Below are positions 1 through 11,383 of a stretch of DNA of 64,000 nt, one piece after another; the stretch's first letter is position 1, and each line of letters begins with the position of its first letter. The DNA is from Hexactinellida sp. DTS-2022 (lineage: Eukaryota; Porifera; Hexactinellida). The DNA lies in NCBI GenBank assembly GCA_028753945.1, contig JAPNXP010000008.1, positions 2,666,001-2,730,000 on the forward strand, read 5' to 3'. The notes under the pieces are model-generated. The model was not told where the DNA came from. It worked only from the letters and a program-made list of their open reading frames with translations, and searched no databases. The translations under genes were made by a program, and so were the position numbers.

Positions 1-250
1 AAAGGATGCCTTGGGTCACCAACGCGGGATCCAACCACGTTGATGTAAGCCCTTCGAGGGACAACCATGCATTTTGGAATCTGCATTCGTTTTGCCTTGC
101 TGACTTATTACATTGCAGGATTCAGGGTTGTTATCAATCCGGCCGGCAACGGTGTAGGTGAACTGTCTGACTGGATTACGTTGCATGATGTAGTAAATTA
201 TTTAGTAAATTAACAAATTGATTGATTTTAGGCACCGCAATTGGTAGAGC
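1..250. other. No gene recognised
   Basis: This stretch at the left window edge carries no convincing coding frame or repeat end. It leads directly into the tandem array that follows. Confidence 0.3.
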
Positions 251-415
251 CAATAGGATTAGTATCCCAGTTAGCAGTACACAATAGGATTAATATCCCA
301 GTTAGCAGTAACCAAAGGATTAATATCCCAGTTAGCAGTAACCAAAGGATTAATATCCCAGTTAGCAGTAACCAATAGGATTAATATCCCAGTAAGCAGT
401 AACCAATAGGATTAG
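251..415. repeat. Tandem repeat, 30-31 bp unit
   Basis: About five copies of a 30-31 bp unit lie head to tail. Each contains GGATTAATATCCCAG and GTTAGCAGTA. Copies differ by one or two bases, and the unit has a small inner palindrome (GGATTAATATCC). It looks like a minisatellite, possibly the subterminal part of a transposon. No gene overlaps it. Confidence 0.8.
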
Positions 416-647
416 ACCTTTAACAATAGGCTTATATATGCACATTAGTACGTAAACACAAAATGCCGTGTAATTCTGGAACTAACACCTTTTAGTGGAA
501 CCCAGTATATTTCCCGAGGTCTCCCTTGGAATAGCTTTCGATTGATATTTATTTCGTCAGGATCGGGTAATGTAGCAAGAGTTACAGGGGCGGACGGACA
601 GACGAACGGATGCTTTCTGAATAATATAGATAACGCAGTGGTTTAAA

Positions 648-847
648 ATGATGAATGTTAAAGATAAATTCTCCTGCTTTCGACTTAAAGATGAATCTCG
701 TGCTCCTTGGTCTGATAATTGCGGAAGTTTTGATGCTTTGCAAAAAATCTGTGAAGTAATTTCAAGTTGTAAATGGACTGGTGGGCGGGAACGGAAAAAG
801 AAGTTGACTAAATTCACTGCTGAGGCATTTGTGATTAATATAATGGC
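648..847 (+). pseudogene. P-element/THAP9-like transposase, 5' fragment
   Basis: The frame from 648 resembles the region just before the conserved C-terminal block of P-element/THAP9-type transposases: a W-x2-N segment, a leucine-rich helix, then a K-L-T-K-F-T-A-E-A-F-x-I-N segment. The reading breaks off at 848, where the inverted repeat of a MULE begins. The missing continuation resumes after that MULE at about 2854 (I-N-N-I-A-A-S-K-Y-L-L-E-N). No THAP zinc finger or catalytic aspartates are visible upstream in the window, so only the C-terminal third survives. Family assignment rests mainly on the 3' half. Confidence 0.6.
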
Positions 848-945
848 GGACACTTCGTCGACGGACATTTCGTCGACTGACATTTCGTCGAGGACATTTC
901 GTCGAACGGACATTTCGTCGAACGGACATTTCGTCGAACGGACTT
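848..945 (+). repeat. Left TIR of MULE 1 (tandem subrepeats)
   Basis: Six or so copies of a 13-17 bp unit built around GGACATTTCGTCGAAC. The array is the inverted counterpart of the one at 2737-2844. The outermost unit reads GGACACTTCGTCGAC at both ends. Confidence 0.85.
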
Positions 946-1186
946 TGGATATAAAGGAAATTTTTGTCAGTTATATATTAGCACCTTTAATTGTTTTGGT
1001 TTATTCAATTGTGTGTTTTACTTTCACAAGTAATCGGACACTTCATTGATTGACTTCACAGCTTAACATACAATGACACTCATAATTGGTATGGTTTATG
1101 TTATCAATTGCGTGTTATATTTTTATGGTTGCATAAAACGAAGATCTGTATAAATGTACATTTGCTTATGAATATGAAAATTACGA

Positions 1187-2611
1187 ATGGCCGAATCACT
1201 TAGCATAGAAATTGTCAAAACTACGAAAGCGAAAAATAAGGCGTACCTACAAGGTTTTTATACACTCTTAATAGAGTTAGCGCAGCAGGTACCCAATACT
1301 GGGTATGTGAAAAGCGTGGACTATGTAATGCTCGAATTAATACAACCCAAGGGGGTATAGTTATTAAACCAACTGAAGTTAGTGAAATAGTTTCCAGTCA
1401 TTCACATGGACCTGATCCAGGACGTTCCCAAATGTTGAAAGCTTATCAGTCAATGAAAGAGTGTGCATCAAACTCGGGAGAGAAACCTCGATTGATTTTA
1501 ACAAAAGGCATTACCAATCTCGATGAAACTAGTATAATAGCGCTACCTAGACTCGATTCAGTAAACGAACGCTACGCAGACATAAGTGTTTAGATGAAGA
1601 CACTAGTATTAACCAAGCATCAGCTGCAGAGATGATTATACCTGACAAATACAGGATTACTCTAAAGGGTGAATTATTCTTAGTGTATGATTCTGGAATT
1701 GGAGATTCAAACCGTATGCTAATTTTCAATGCACCTAAAATGCTTTCATTATTGCAAGAATCTCAAAGTTGGTATGCAGATGGCACCTTCAAAGTTGTAC
1801 CTGAGCAATTCTTCCAACTTTACACTATTCATGCCGAATATGGTAGTACTATAATTCCATGCATATATGTACTACTGCCTTACAAAACTCAAGCTACCTA
1901 TAAGAAACTATTCACAAAAATTCTTGAAATAAATCCTGAATTAAACCCTTTTCTAATTATGGTGGATTTTGAGAAGGCCTCCATTAATGCATTTGAAGAG
2001 AAATTTATTAGCGTAGTGTCAGGATGTTTTTTCCACCTGTCACAAAATATTTATCGCAAGATACAATCAGCTGGGCTTACTAACCAATATATTGAAGATA
2101 CAAATATCGCTCTCCAAATAAAAATGTTACCCAGTTTAGCATTTGTTCCCGAAGACAAAGTTATTCAATCTTTTACAGCACTTAAGTACTTATGGTAGAA
2201 TTTCCAACAACTGCTATAGAAATTGCAGAATACTTTGAAGACACTTATATTGGAAGAATATTGCCAAACAATACCAGAAAAATTCCACCATTTCCAATAA
2301 GAATATGGAACCAATATACTCGAGTTAATTTGCACGTCGCTCGAACCAATAATTATGTAGAAGGGTGGCATAATGGTTTTCAATCTGACATTAGTTGTGC
2401 TCACCCAAGTTTTTCCAAGCTTTTGCATTTTTTACAGCTTGAGCAATCTTTGCCAGAAGCGAAGTTAGCAAAATGGGAGTCTGGTGATGTCATATCTCAT
2501 TCTAAAGATTCTATGGCCAGGAGCAAGCGCACCGTATCAATTGTTACAGATTTTCAAAATAGGGATATTATGACTTATCTGAAAGGAATTGCTCATAATT
2601 TTAACTTTTAA
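1187..2611 (+). pseudogene. FLYWCH zinc finger / MULE transposase, frameshifted
   Basis: The reading starts at ATG 1187 (M-A-E-S-L-S-I). After a one-base frameshift near 1255-1260 it gives a FLYWCH-like finger: W-V-C-E-K-R-G-L-C-N-A-R, then S-H-S-H-G. A second frameshift near 1575 leads into the transposase core at about 1600-2200. The first catalytic aspartate is in ADGTFKVVP, the second in MVDFE, and a C-F-F-H-L-S-Q segment follows. A third break near 2195 separates the last part, which holds the T-N-N-Y-V-E-G-W-H motif with the probable catalytic glutamate. The parts are in the right order for a MULE DDE transposase, but the gene cannot be translated as it stands. It is related to the relic at 53.1-53.7 kb (shared F-L-x-Y-D-S-G segment). 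Confidence 0.85.
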
Positions 2612-2736
2612 TTATTTTGTTTCAATAATTGCTTTTCCGTTGTTATTATACTTAGTTATTCATTTCAGTAATTATTTTCTTTTTCTATTATTACTTACTT
2701 AAATGCTTATAGTTAAATTCATATTCTAAATAATAC

Positions 2737-2844
2737 GTCGACGAAATGTCCATTCGACGAAATATCCGTTTGACGAAATGTCCGTTTGACGAAATGTCCG
2801 TTCGACGAAATGTCCTCGACGAAATGTCCGTCGACGAAGTGTCC
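2737..2844 (-). repeat. Right TIR of MULE 1 (tandem subrepeats)
   Basis: Inverted counterpart of 848-945, with about seven units containing CGACGAAATGTCC. Several units carry the variant TTTGACGAAATG. Units vary more than those on the left. Confidence 0.85.
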
Positions 2845-2853
2845 GTTTACCCC

Positions 2854-3472
2854 ATTAATAATATAGCTGCATCTAAATATCTGTTGGAAAATTATGATTT
2901 CCAATACTATATTCTTCCTTCTATATTTTCTCAAGATCCTCTAGAAAAGTTTTTTGGTCAGGCTAGGCAGCGTTGCGGCGGAAATTATTACATCGATATT
3001 GAAGATGTAATATCAGCTGGAAAAACTCAACACGTTCACCAATTAATAAAATATGACATAATTTCCCATGGCACTACTGGTAGAAATTGTTCGGTCTGCG
3101 ACTAAAATATTGAAGAAACTGACATACAACTACTACATGAGTTGAGTGTCGAAGATACAAAAAATTTGCTAAATTCAAGTGATTTATTAAAAAAAATAGT
3201 TGTTTACATAGGTGGATTTTTAGTTCATAAGCATGTACAACCTGATGTTGATGAAGGAGAGGTATCATCAGAATTTTTAAACGAGCTTAATCGAGGTGGG
3301 CTATCAATACCCACTTTAAACACAGTCTTTTTTGTTCATTGTGCAATAACTGCTCACGAAAAAATTCCGGAATGTAGACGAAATTGTACTACATATATAC
3401 TTAAATTTTTTTATCATATATTGATGCACCTATTTCCCAAAATGAGAATGCATGCCAAATAGCACCCAACGT
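2854..3472 (+). pseudogene. P-element/THAP9-like transposase, C-terminal fragment
   Basis: Directly after the MULE, the frame gives the C-terminal hallmark of P-element-like transposases: F-S-Q-D-P-L-E-K-F-F-G-Q-A-R-Q-R-C-G-G-N-Y-Y-I-D. A frameshift near 3105 is followed by a second conserved block at about 3190-3350 (V-V-Y-I-G-G-F, H-K-H, then S-S-E-F-L-N-E-L-N-R-G-G-L-S, P-T-L-N-T-V-F-F-V-H). This is the same protein region as 40429-41288 in the second P/THAP relic. The fragment has no start and contains frameshifts, so it is non-functional. Confidence 0.8.
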
Positions 3473-3594
3473 TGTATACAAAAAATATGTATTAAAAAAT
3501 AGTGACACTGAGAGAGAATTAGGTTGCTTGAGACGCAAGGAAAAGCTTTCTAATAACACTTAGTATTCTCAATTCTAAGAATTCATTATACATA

Positions 3595-3854
3595 CCGTAT
3601 TTCCCTGAATAAGCGCCCCGGCGCTTATTGTTTTCGTGGGACAAAATTATCCTGAAATTTTTGTGAAAAATACAGAATATAATATTTAGGTCGATTCTAA
3701 TGGTTTCCACCAACAGTATACCTGCCGAAGTTGCCAAAATCAAGGGAATTACATTACAGTGATCAACTAATGTGTATAAATTTTATCATACCAATGTCAT
3801 TTTTGTTGACCCGGCGCGTATTCAAGCCCCCGGCGCTTATTCGGAGAAATACGG
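3595..3854. mobile_element. MITE with TA target site (260 bp)
   Basis: Inverted ends CCGTATTTCCCTGAATAAGC and GCTTATTCGGAGAAATACGG flank 260 bp and are bordered by TA on both sides. A second internal GCGCC-rich inverted copy sits next to each end. The TA duplication suggests a Tc1/mariner-like or related superfamily. No coding frame is inside. Confidence 0.75.
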
Positions 3855-3856
3855 TA

Positions 3857-4982
3857 CTTATTTTTCATTCAAATTACTTTTTATCAAAGAATAGTAATGT
3901 GAATTTATTTACTCTTGCATTTATTATTAGTTAGTTCCGTCTAACATTTATTTAGTCTCTTTTTAGCTTAAGTACAAAATATAACTCTATTCTAATGAAA
4001 GATTACCAAAACTGCGACTATAAACAAAATCTACAATCGGTTCCGAGTTATTAAGATTATTACCATATTTGGAGTGCGAAAAGGAACAAAACTAAAAAAC
4101 TAGAAATATTTAAGATAAGCCAATAGGGATAATAAACTCCCTATATACAACTTCCCATTCGGTCATAATACATTCTTCATGTCTAACTTTAACTGATTCC
4201 GAGTTTTCAACATTTTTACCATATATGGAAAGGTGTGAAAACCGCAAAACTCAAAACCAGAGATATTTGAGATATGCCAATATGACCAATGGCATCACCA
4301 TATACGACTTCCTATTCAACAATAATACATTTAATATCAATACACTTAATAATTCTAGAGATAACAATGGACCCGAGTTTGAAAACCCGAGATTGAGAGC
4401 TGACAGTCCATAGTATTAAGTAGTCTATGACCTATTATAACATTTGACAGTTAGTTTATATCTGATATATTAATGCGGTTTCTATCCCCCATCACTGTAA
4501 TACAATCCGGACAAACAAACAAACTCACACACAACAATCGAGATTTAATAATTTAAAATGAATTTGGCTACCATATTTTAATTCCGCACATTCGACAACC
4601 CCTATAAACAATTTGGAAGCGTCACTATTATGTCAATCCCTAACTAAGTTAATGTAAATTAAACACTTCAGGATACTAATGGTCAATGGCGTATACTTGG
4701 GGGGTGCCGGGGTTGTGTGGCACCCCCAAGATTTTCTCGTGTCTTCCAAGACGTAATGCTTGGTAGTACCGCTTGTGCTACGATGTATCATATAAATATC
4801 ACATTATTGGCTGTCTAAACCACAAATCATAAGGAAACAAGCTCCAATTGGAAACAGTGTTTCGCAATTACAACATCATGCAGTCTAGAAGTATACAGTG
4901 ACGAAACTATAGTCCCAATAATTAGCTGAAGTTAAGTACAGTATAGAACGCATTCAAGCAAATGTCTTTGAATTGTCTAGGA
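3857..4982. other. Intergenic; Helitron-like remnant and a GC hairpin
   Basis: No convincing gene. At about 4456-4560, in reverse orientation, is a piece of a dispersed repeat (CCCCCATCACTGTAATACA, then alternating ACAAACAAACAAAC). The same piece recurs near 11280-11366, 16960 and 17150, and reads forward at 24624. At 4696-4730 a near-perfect hairpin pairs CTTGGGGGGTGCC with GGCACCCCCAAG; its GC-rich stem is unlike the surroundings. The rest is AT-rich sequence with nothing recognised. Confidence 0.4.
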
Positions 4983-7245
4983 CTAAATAATAAATTTGTA
5001 AAATTTCAGATTCTTCTTCATGGCGAACCTCCCAAGGCGCATGTCATTCCTAATGATGAACTCGTCCATCAGAGCGTCCCTGTCTACATTGTCCACGAGC
5101 TCCTTGTACTCGGCCAAATTTGCCATGCTATTCAGCTTATCTTGGGACATTGTAGTGCGGGGGTAGTTCTTCAGTCCACGTAGAACCGAAAAGAAACGTT
5201 CAGCTTCACATGACGTAGAGGGCATCGTCAGATAGATTCTCAGGAGGTTGGCCAGGTCCGACAGGATGGTCGGAGCACCTGGTCTTTACCGGTTGTCATC
5301 GCCTCAATGAGAGTTTGCACTGTCAGTTCCTGATCCTGTTTGCGCGCAAGCCCGAACCACTGCTCCCTTTGGCGTCGGAAGTGGTCCTCACTGATGTCTC
5401 CCTTGTAGAGATTATAAACTGCGTGGATAACTTCGTCACCTGTATTTGGGTCAGCTAGAGCTTTTCGATCTGCTCGACCTTCTGCATGCTCAGATCCTTG
5501 TACAACTCGGTGTAGTAGGCCTCGATATGTTTTTCTTGAATCTCGAGATCCACTTGCTGACCTCTCATGCGAGGCTCAGCATGCCCGCGAGGAATATAGG
5601 GAAGGTCGATACCCAGATCAATAGCCTCAGCTTTTACTGCTGTATAGAAACCAGCAGCGCGCAGATCGTCTGAGGCATCTTGCCCGAGAATGGACGCGAG
5701 CTGCTCGACATACCTCTTCGTAGCTCCAATGGTCACTATAGCAGTGTACACGGGATAGTTAGTTGAAAACAGCTAACAGGCGGTGAAGAGTCCGTTTCAG
5801 GAAGAACATTTTTAACGACTCCATGTTCTGGAGTAGCCCCTAGATGTTGGCTCTCATCGTGGCAGGCTGCCGCGATAATTGGACATTGCCTACATCCAGT
5901 CGAGGAGCTTCGAGTACACAGCAATGAAGGATTTATCGCCGCCGGCAGGCGCAACTCCCACCTGGTGTCACACAAGAACACGTCCTTCGCTACAGAGTCG
6001 TCTTCGTACACAAGTTTTTCGAAGCTTGCAACTCGCTTGGCTGAGTCTCGAACGAAGACAATGATTGACTGGATCATTTTCATGGTGTTCACGACTGAGG
6101 GGAGGCACTTGAGCGTCTTGGCAGACTAGATTCAACTAGTGGCCAGCACAATAGACGTAGAGCGCTTTCAGGTTGTCCTGCAATACCCTGGACTGTAGGC
6201 CCGAACGCTCGCCTCGCATGTTTGCCGCACCATCGTAACCTTGTCCCCTCAATAGGTCGAATTCCAAACCCAGGAGCTGTAGAGCATCCTTAACAAGGGA
6301 AGAGTCGCGGAATCCGTCTTCTCTGTCTTGTAGAAACCCAAGAAACTCTCCTCGATCGTAAAGTTATTGGAAACGTGGCGAACGCATATGGACACCTGCT
6401 CCTCTACAGAGAGGTCAGTTGTTTCCGTCTATGATAATTGCGAAGTAGCCATTGTTCTTCACATTGGATATCAGCTGAGGCATCACTGTATGGTGGAGCA
6501 ACGTAAAAATCTCATTCTGAATTTTCGGTGATATCCATGTGTACTTTGCAGTACTCTCCTCTACCCGATGAATCCATTGCTTGACGTTGTCGTTGTATTT
6601 TCCAAGGAGGATTAGCAGTTGCTTGCCCCATCGGTCCCTGCATACATCTTACAAATTAGCGTAGCAGTGATGGTTCTCTGCGAATTGTGGGCCAGGAATA
6701 CTTTTTCGGCTTCCCTGTGCATTTGCGAAAGTTAATGTTTCTCGAGGAGCTCCTTGCCTTTAAACCAGTGGGTGAATCCTCTCGCAGCGAACGTGGACTC
6801 CTTGCATCCGCAATCCTGATAAATTTCGGGGACCGATTCATATTAAGTGCCCACGCTCACGGCTCACACCAACACACGTGACTAGCGTTGTTGTATTGAA
6901 GCCACTGACGGCCGTCCTTCCAGGCGTTCTGAATGTGTGCATGTTATCTTGGAGGTGTCCAGTGGCGGTGAAGCTATCCGGAATTCCGCTGACGTGCTCA
7001 CGCTGTTCCTCTGGAGGCAGTAGGTCCACGTCGTCCTTTGGAACCTTGGCATCCATGGCGTCGTCAGCGTCATCCTGCGTTTAAGGCTCGGATTCATGAG
7101 TAGATTCAATAGGTGCGTGAGGCGGGGATTGAGGAATCTGGCTTGATCCGTCCTTGATGTAGCTCGTCATTAGGATTTGCTGCTGCTGAATCTGCAGCTT
7201 GGACTTCTTGCTGTCTGACTCGGAAGGCGAGGAAGGGGTTGACAT
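4983..7245 (-). pseudogene. hAT transposase (DUF4371/ZMYM-like type), decayed
   Basis: Read leftward, the relic starts at about 7243 with a Ser/Gln-rich leader, M-S-T-P-S-S-P-S-E-S-D. Around 6660-6830 it has a TTF-like region, and around 6400-6470 a D-G segment followed by the V-S-I-C-V-R-H region of DUF4371. The C-terminal hAT dimerisation domain lies at 4983-5225: S-T-S-C-E-A-E-R-F-F-S-V-L-R, then T-M-S-Q-D-K-L-N-S-M-A. Several stops and frameshifts separate these parts. The order and length (about 2.3 kb) fit a full hAT transposase of the kind common in invertebrate genomes. I did not find matching terminal repeats. It is clearly non-coding now. Confidence 0.8.
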
Positions 7246-7413
7246 TAGTAAAAAGCTACTTATATAAACTAAATGCAAAGATTAATCAATGCAATTGAGT
7301 TGTTGTTAAATGTCGATCATAACTGTAGTAGATGTATTACAGGTGCAGGACAATCGCTTAAAAGGTGGTGCGGCAGAATATGCCGCTTTGCATACAATAT
7401 GATAAAAAGGCCC

Positions 7414-7661
7414 GGTGCAACTTCAGTAATAAACACCTCCAAGATTTCGTGGAGTTAGGCTAAAACACTGTATGCACACGTCTAGAACTCGATAAATGAT
7501 GAAGATAGACCAAAAGAAACCCAAAATCGGACAATAATTGACAAAGTTACGGCCAAAATCAGTTATAAGCCAAACCCTATGGAGAAAATTGATAACATCA
7601 CAGAAGCCTTTTATACTGTAAACAATGCTATTACAGTAGTTACTCTTATGCATACAAGCTA
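7414..7661 (+). repeat. Left 248-bp TIR of Merlin element
   Basis: Inverted copy of 13751-13998, with no difference found by eye. It begins GGTGCAACTTCAGTAAT and ends ATGCATACAAGCTA. An open frame of 76 codons crosses it on the minus strand and recurs in the right TIR, but only because the TIRs are identical. Confidence 0.95.
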
Positions 7662-8880
7662 AATTTGACTATTACAGAACACATATCTGTCAATTTCGAC
7701 TCTCTATTTTTTACTTTTCAAATTTCTGAAGATATCAATTTGTTGCAATCATATCCTAATTATTGCCTACAACATTACTAGATATTTGAAATCAATTTTT
7801 AATTGCACCATCATCAGTTAGACTACCCGTATTTTAATAAGAATATTGATCACTTACCAAAGTAACTTCGACAAATAACTAGTACAATTATTTGATGGGG
7901 GTACGCTACCTAAACGTAACAATTAAATTAAAAGTTAACTGAGGTAGGCAAGCAAGCTAATCGTCTGTAATTAATAACTGTTGGAGCTGCTAATGGGCGT
8001 ACTATCGTACATATGGATAAAATATACAAATTGCATATATTGGTATGCGCTGTCATATTGTGCTCAACCACCTAGGAAGCGTTAATTAAGCTATAATTCT
8101 ACATTAAAAACTATATTATAAATGCATTTCTAATGTAATACTTTTGGATGAATCAACTGCATTACATTTAATTCTCTCTAATAGTACACTTTCTAATACT
8201 CTAGTTCTCTACTGGTCCACTTCTATAATTTCTTACTTTTCTCATCGTGTGTATATGAATTTAGTGATTGTATGTGTATGCGAGATTATATTTGAATGTA
8301 CTAATACTCTGACAATACCGTATATTAGTTACATTACCTTTGATGTTACTTAATTAAGACTAAATTCTTTATTAGTCCATGTTCTCTAATAGTCCACCTG
8401 TGTCGTTTTCCCACTGGTGGACTATTAGAGAGACAATACAGTACTGAAGTAAATAACTACTCTAGACAGTTGAGAATCTTGAGATATACGCAGTATTTCA
8501 GATAGCCTTTGCAAATCTGCTCACCTTTGGGTTCGCAAATTAAACTATTTCTTATCTAAACAATACTAAAATCCCTATTTGCCTAGCTGAATGGATATGG
8601 GAACGATAACAAATTTGTAGTTGATATATAGCGCACCCAGATGAAAGCCTGATAATATGATATAAATATATATATATATTCTATTCTGTAGATCTGTACT
8701 CACCCACCCTGTTTGCACTTGAATTGATATATAACTAGACAATTGTTGTAATTAATATTTTATTGATAAATTAACACATAATATATATACATATTTACAA
8801 ATTTCCAACTGACTTTCTTCTCTTGACCTGTATTTTCAAACATCAAACTACCAACACACAATTAACTGGTTACGGGATTA
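7662..8880. other. Non-coding left arm of Merlin element
   Basis: AT-rich, with no convincing frame apart from the degraded 5' end of the transposase copy near 8810-8899. At 8382-8398 and 8416-8433 a short inverted repeat (TTCTCTAATAGTCCACC) forms a hairpin. A related sequence stands near 8175. It may be a small MITE or a subterminal binding site. Confidence 0.45.
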
Positions 8881-8899
8881 TGGCCTTATAGCTCGTGCA

Positions 8900-9691
8900 A
8901 TGCAATGCAAATGTGGGGAAGAAATGTATGAGGGTGCCTACGCCAACTCCCAGGATGGTTACAAGTGGAAATGTCGCGCATGCAAGAGTTCCTGTTCAAT
9001 CCGTTTTGGTTCCTTCTTTCATCCTTCCAAACTCTCGCTTACTTCGCTTCTCCAATTCATGTATCTCTGGTGTGAGGACATTCAGTCACACGCTATTATG
9101 GAGAAGCAGTTGCAGTGGGCACCAGCTACTGTTGTTGATTGGAAGAACTTTATGAGGGATATCTGTGTTGAAGAGATCATACAAGATGCTGAACCCTTAG
9201 GTGGTCCCGGGATTATCGTGGAGATTGATGAATCCAAGTTCGGCAAACGTAAATACAACCGCGGAAGATTAGTAGTGGGGACTTGGGTTTTTGGAATAGT
9301 CGAGAGAGATTCAGGCCGAATGGTTATGTTATGTGTACCAGATAGATCTGCTGCAAGTCTGCTACCCCTTATCCAGCATTACGTCCTACCTGGCTCCGTA
9401 GTCTACTCAGATGAGTGGGCTGCATACAATATCTTGGCTCATACACCCCAGTACACGCATCACACTGTGAACCATAGTGAGAACTTCGTGAATCCAACTA
9501 CTGGTGTGCACACTCAAGGAATTGAAGGTAGCTGGAACATTGTTAAGAAAAGAATGAGAAGAGGATCAACTACTAATCCTGATGAACTGTTGGAAACACA
9601 TCTGGCTGAGGGTTGTTGGAGGAGGAGAAACAAGGATAACATCTTTAACAACATCATAAAAGGGATCCGAAACTTATATCCAGTCGTTTGA
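8900..9691 (+). CDS. Merlin/ISXO2-like transposase, 5'-truncated copy
   Basis: 263 codons starting at a methionine that matches residue 48 or so of the intact copy at 11384-12316. It keeps the zinc ribbon (C-K-C-G ... W-K-C-R-A-C) and the whole DDE core: EIDES, YSDEWAAY and TQGIEGSW. Upstream, the N-terminal 47 residues are still recognisable from about 8813 (L-Y-x-x-T-S-N-Y-Q-H-T-I-N-W-L-R-D-Y-G-L) but out of frame after a small deletion, and the start codon is lost. The last residue is V where the other copy has F, and the 3' flank differs at once. The coding part is almost identical to the other copy, so duplication or gene conversion is recent. It might still make a shortened protein. Confidence 0.8.
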   Translation: MQCKCGEEMYEGAYANSQDGYKWKCRACKSSCSIRFGSFFHPSKLSLTSLLQFMYLWCEDIQSHAIMEKQLQWAPATVVDWKNFMRDICVEEIIQDAEPLGGPGIIVEIDESKFGKRKYNRGRLVVGTWVFGIVERDSGRMVMLCVPDRSAASLLPLIQHYVLPGSVVYSDEWAAYNILAHTPQYTHHTVNHSENFVNPTTGVHTQGIEGSWNIVKKRMRRGSTTNPDELLETHLAEGCWRRRNKDNIFNNIIKGIRNLYPVV

Positions 9692-10256
9692 TCTCATCGG
9701 TTTAGGTTCGTTAATCTATATTAGCATTCTATTATATTATTCTTAAATACGAGTACTGCGACCGGAAATTGAATTGATGAAATATTATTATTATAATGTC
9801 AACGAGCCTTTCGGTCTCGGTCGATTCGCCACGGACAACCACTACGCGGTTTCTCTTTTTTTAATAGACAATAAATCTCAATATGCTTACCTATTGTAAC
9901 AATTTGAAAGCTATTCTACATTCCAATTATAATTGCTCTTTCTATTTGCATATAACCTTAGTACAATCTCAACAAAATTGTTAACAAACTAAGAAATAAA
10001 TTTATAGTGGTAGTTCGCTTAATAGCAACCCGTGTTTGTCTATAAATCTGGTTGCTAATAGGCGAATGTTGCTAATTGGGGAATGAAATTAACAGTTTTC
10101 ACGCTCGGGATCTTAAAAGCGGTTGCTAATAAAGCAACTCCACTGTATATATATATATATCAAGATTTAAAACTCTGTATTTGGAACAGTTATTTTATTT
10201 CGGTGAGTTTTATATAGTAGTCCACTTCTAAATTTGCCTATGTTAATACTAATGAT

Positions 10257-10440
10257 CAGTGTATTATACAGCCATTTGTAAATACGCTCCTAATCCTGGT
10301 ATGATCCAATTTCCATACGCCTAAATCACAAATTAATGTTACGGTATAGGAGAAGATTCCAAATTTTCGCGCTCCTAAATTCAAATTTTCCTAATATCAT
10401 GCTCCAAAAGGAGCGTCTCGCGCTCCTGGATAATTCCTTG
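10257..10440. mobile_element. hAT-like MITE, GGAGCG family
   Basis: 184 bp bounded by the perfect 8-bp duplication CTAATGAT (10249-10256 and 10441-10448). The ends read CAGTGTATTATACAGCC and, inverted, CAAGGAATTATCCAGGAGCG. It contains several inverted GGAGCG motifs. The same family occurs at 20419-20617, 44993-45174 and 46405-46589, each with an 8-bp duplication. Confidence 0.85.
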
Positions 10441-10691
10441 CTAATGATACAATGGAGTTCCTTCATTAAGAACTCTGGTTTCGTTGCAAGAATAGTTGCT
10501 AATAGGGAAGTTGCTTTACTCATCACCATTTCTACTATGAAGTAAGTAGAAAGGGACGTATATACATCCCTTTCTACCATTTCCCATCGTTTAGGCTTGT
10601 CTACCTGTATTCCCGATGCAAGCTGAAGTTTGGGTTTTTATTTTATTTTCCGTAATTTGCTTCCCTATTTTTGTAAACAACAACATAAATA

Positions 10692-10759
10692 CAGTGTACT
10701 CCGCTTAATTGGGACACCTATGTTCCAGGCCAATTGTCCCAATTAAGCGGAGTACACTG
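10692..10759. mobile_element. Miniature pogo-like MITE (68 bp)
   Basis: A nearly perfect hairpin with ends CAGTGTACTCCGCTTAATTG and its inverse, flanked by TA on both sides. CAGT ends with a TA target are typical of pogo/Tigger-type mariner elements. Longer relatives sharing the CCGCTTAAT motif stand at 25076-25269 and 45313-45495. Confidence 0.8.
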
Positions 10760-10816
10760 TATACATATGTATTATAAATTTGAAAATGCGGTAGTCGTAA
10801 TCAGCATAATTATGTA

Positions 10817-11235
10817 CAAGGCTGGATTCGGTTAACCGGCTAACCGGTTAACCGTTGCTGACATCGGTTAACGGTTAGAGATTTTATTAACCAGCTAGCC
10901 GGTCTGTTGAATATCAGCAGAGTTATTGGGAAATTAATGTATATAGTATTAAAATCTTTTGAATTTTATCAGAATATGTTAGTCCTAAATCCATTTCTCA
11001 AACCACTAATAAATTTTCTTAGACAACATTGATTTAAATTTACCTAAAGCACGAAATGTATTAGTTAATATACTTATGCGGTTATACTTTATACATCTGA
11101 GTCTTATTCTGTAGTATAATCAAATTTTTATAAAGGATTTATTGTATTGAGTAGGATGGGCGGTTAACCGGTTAACCGTGGCGAGAAAATGAAATGTAAC
11201 CGTAACTTCACATCGGTTAACCAACCCCACCCTTG
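10817..11235. mobile_element. MITE rich in GGTTAACC
   Basis: 419 bp with ends CAAGGCTGGATTCGGTTAAC and, inverted, CAAGGGTGGGGTTGGTTAAC. The sequence TTATGTA(C) is duplicated on both sides (10810-10816 and 11236-11242). The GGTTAACC and CCGGTTAACCG palindromes repeat several times near both ends. A second copy is at 32463-32871. Confidence 0.8.
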
Positions 11236-11383
11236 TTATGTACCTATTAGGAGATTTGGAAGTTTGTTTCAATTTAAATGCTGTTTCAATTCCCCCATCA
11301 CTTTAATACAACCCGACAAACAAACAAGCAACCTCACAGCACTTGACTTTTAATAATATATATATAATCGTTTAGATACTGAG

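Larger units (their letters stand above)
841..2853 (+). mobile_element. MULE-type DNA transposon with tandem-subrepeat TIRs
   Basis: A 2-kb element flanked by inverted arrays of a short unit containing GGACATTTCGTCGAAC. The left array is at 848-945 and the right array at 2737-2844. Between them lies a broken FLYWCH plus MULE transposase gene. The motif ATTAATA occurs just outside both ends (834-840 and 2854-2860) and is probably the core of the 8-9 bp target duplication expected of MULEs, now imperfect. The element interrupts a P/THAP-like transposase relic whose frame continues on both sides, so this insertion is younger than that element. Exact end bases are uncertain by a few nucleotides. 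Confidence 0.8.
9797..11366 (-). mobile_element. Helitron-like non-autonomous repeat (family B)
   Basis: In reverse orientation the sequence starts near 11366 (TATATTATTAAAAGTCAAG, then TTGTTTGTTTGTC and TATTAAAGTGATGG). It ends near 9797 with a run of small hairpins and CGACCGAGACCGAAAGGCTC. The same start and end recur forward at 24624 and about 32008. I call it Helitron-like because of the 5' TATTATTAAA start, the hairpins at the 3' end and the lack of a visible target duplication. It carries no protein. It fills the spacer between the two Merlin transposase copies and contains three smaller MITEs. Confidence 0.5.

Noticed and set aside
251-415. CRISPR-like spacing of 30-bp repeats
   Set aside because: The units are contiguous without unique spacers, and the sequence is from a eukaryote.
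4962-5183. Plus-strand frames in the 5-7 kb region
   Set aside because: The minus strand there reads as a hAT transposase; plus frames are its shadows.
7423-7653. 76-codon open frame found twice (also 13759-13989)
   Set aside because: It lies wholly in the identical Merlin TIRs; identity follows from the inverted repeat, and the peptide shows no domain.
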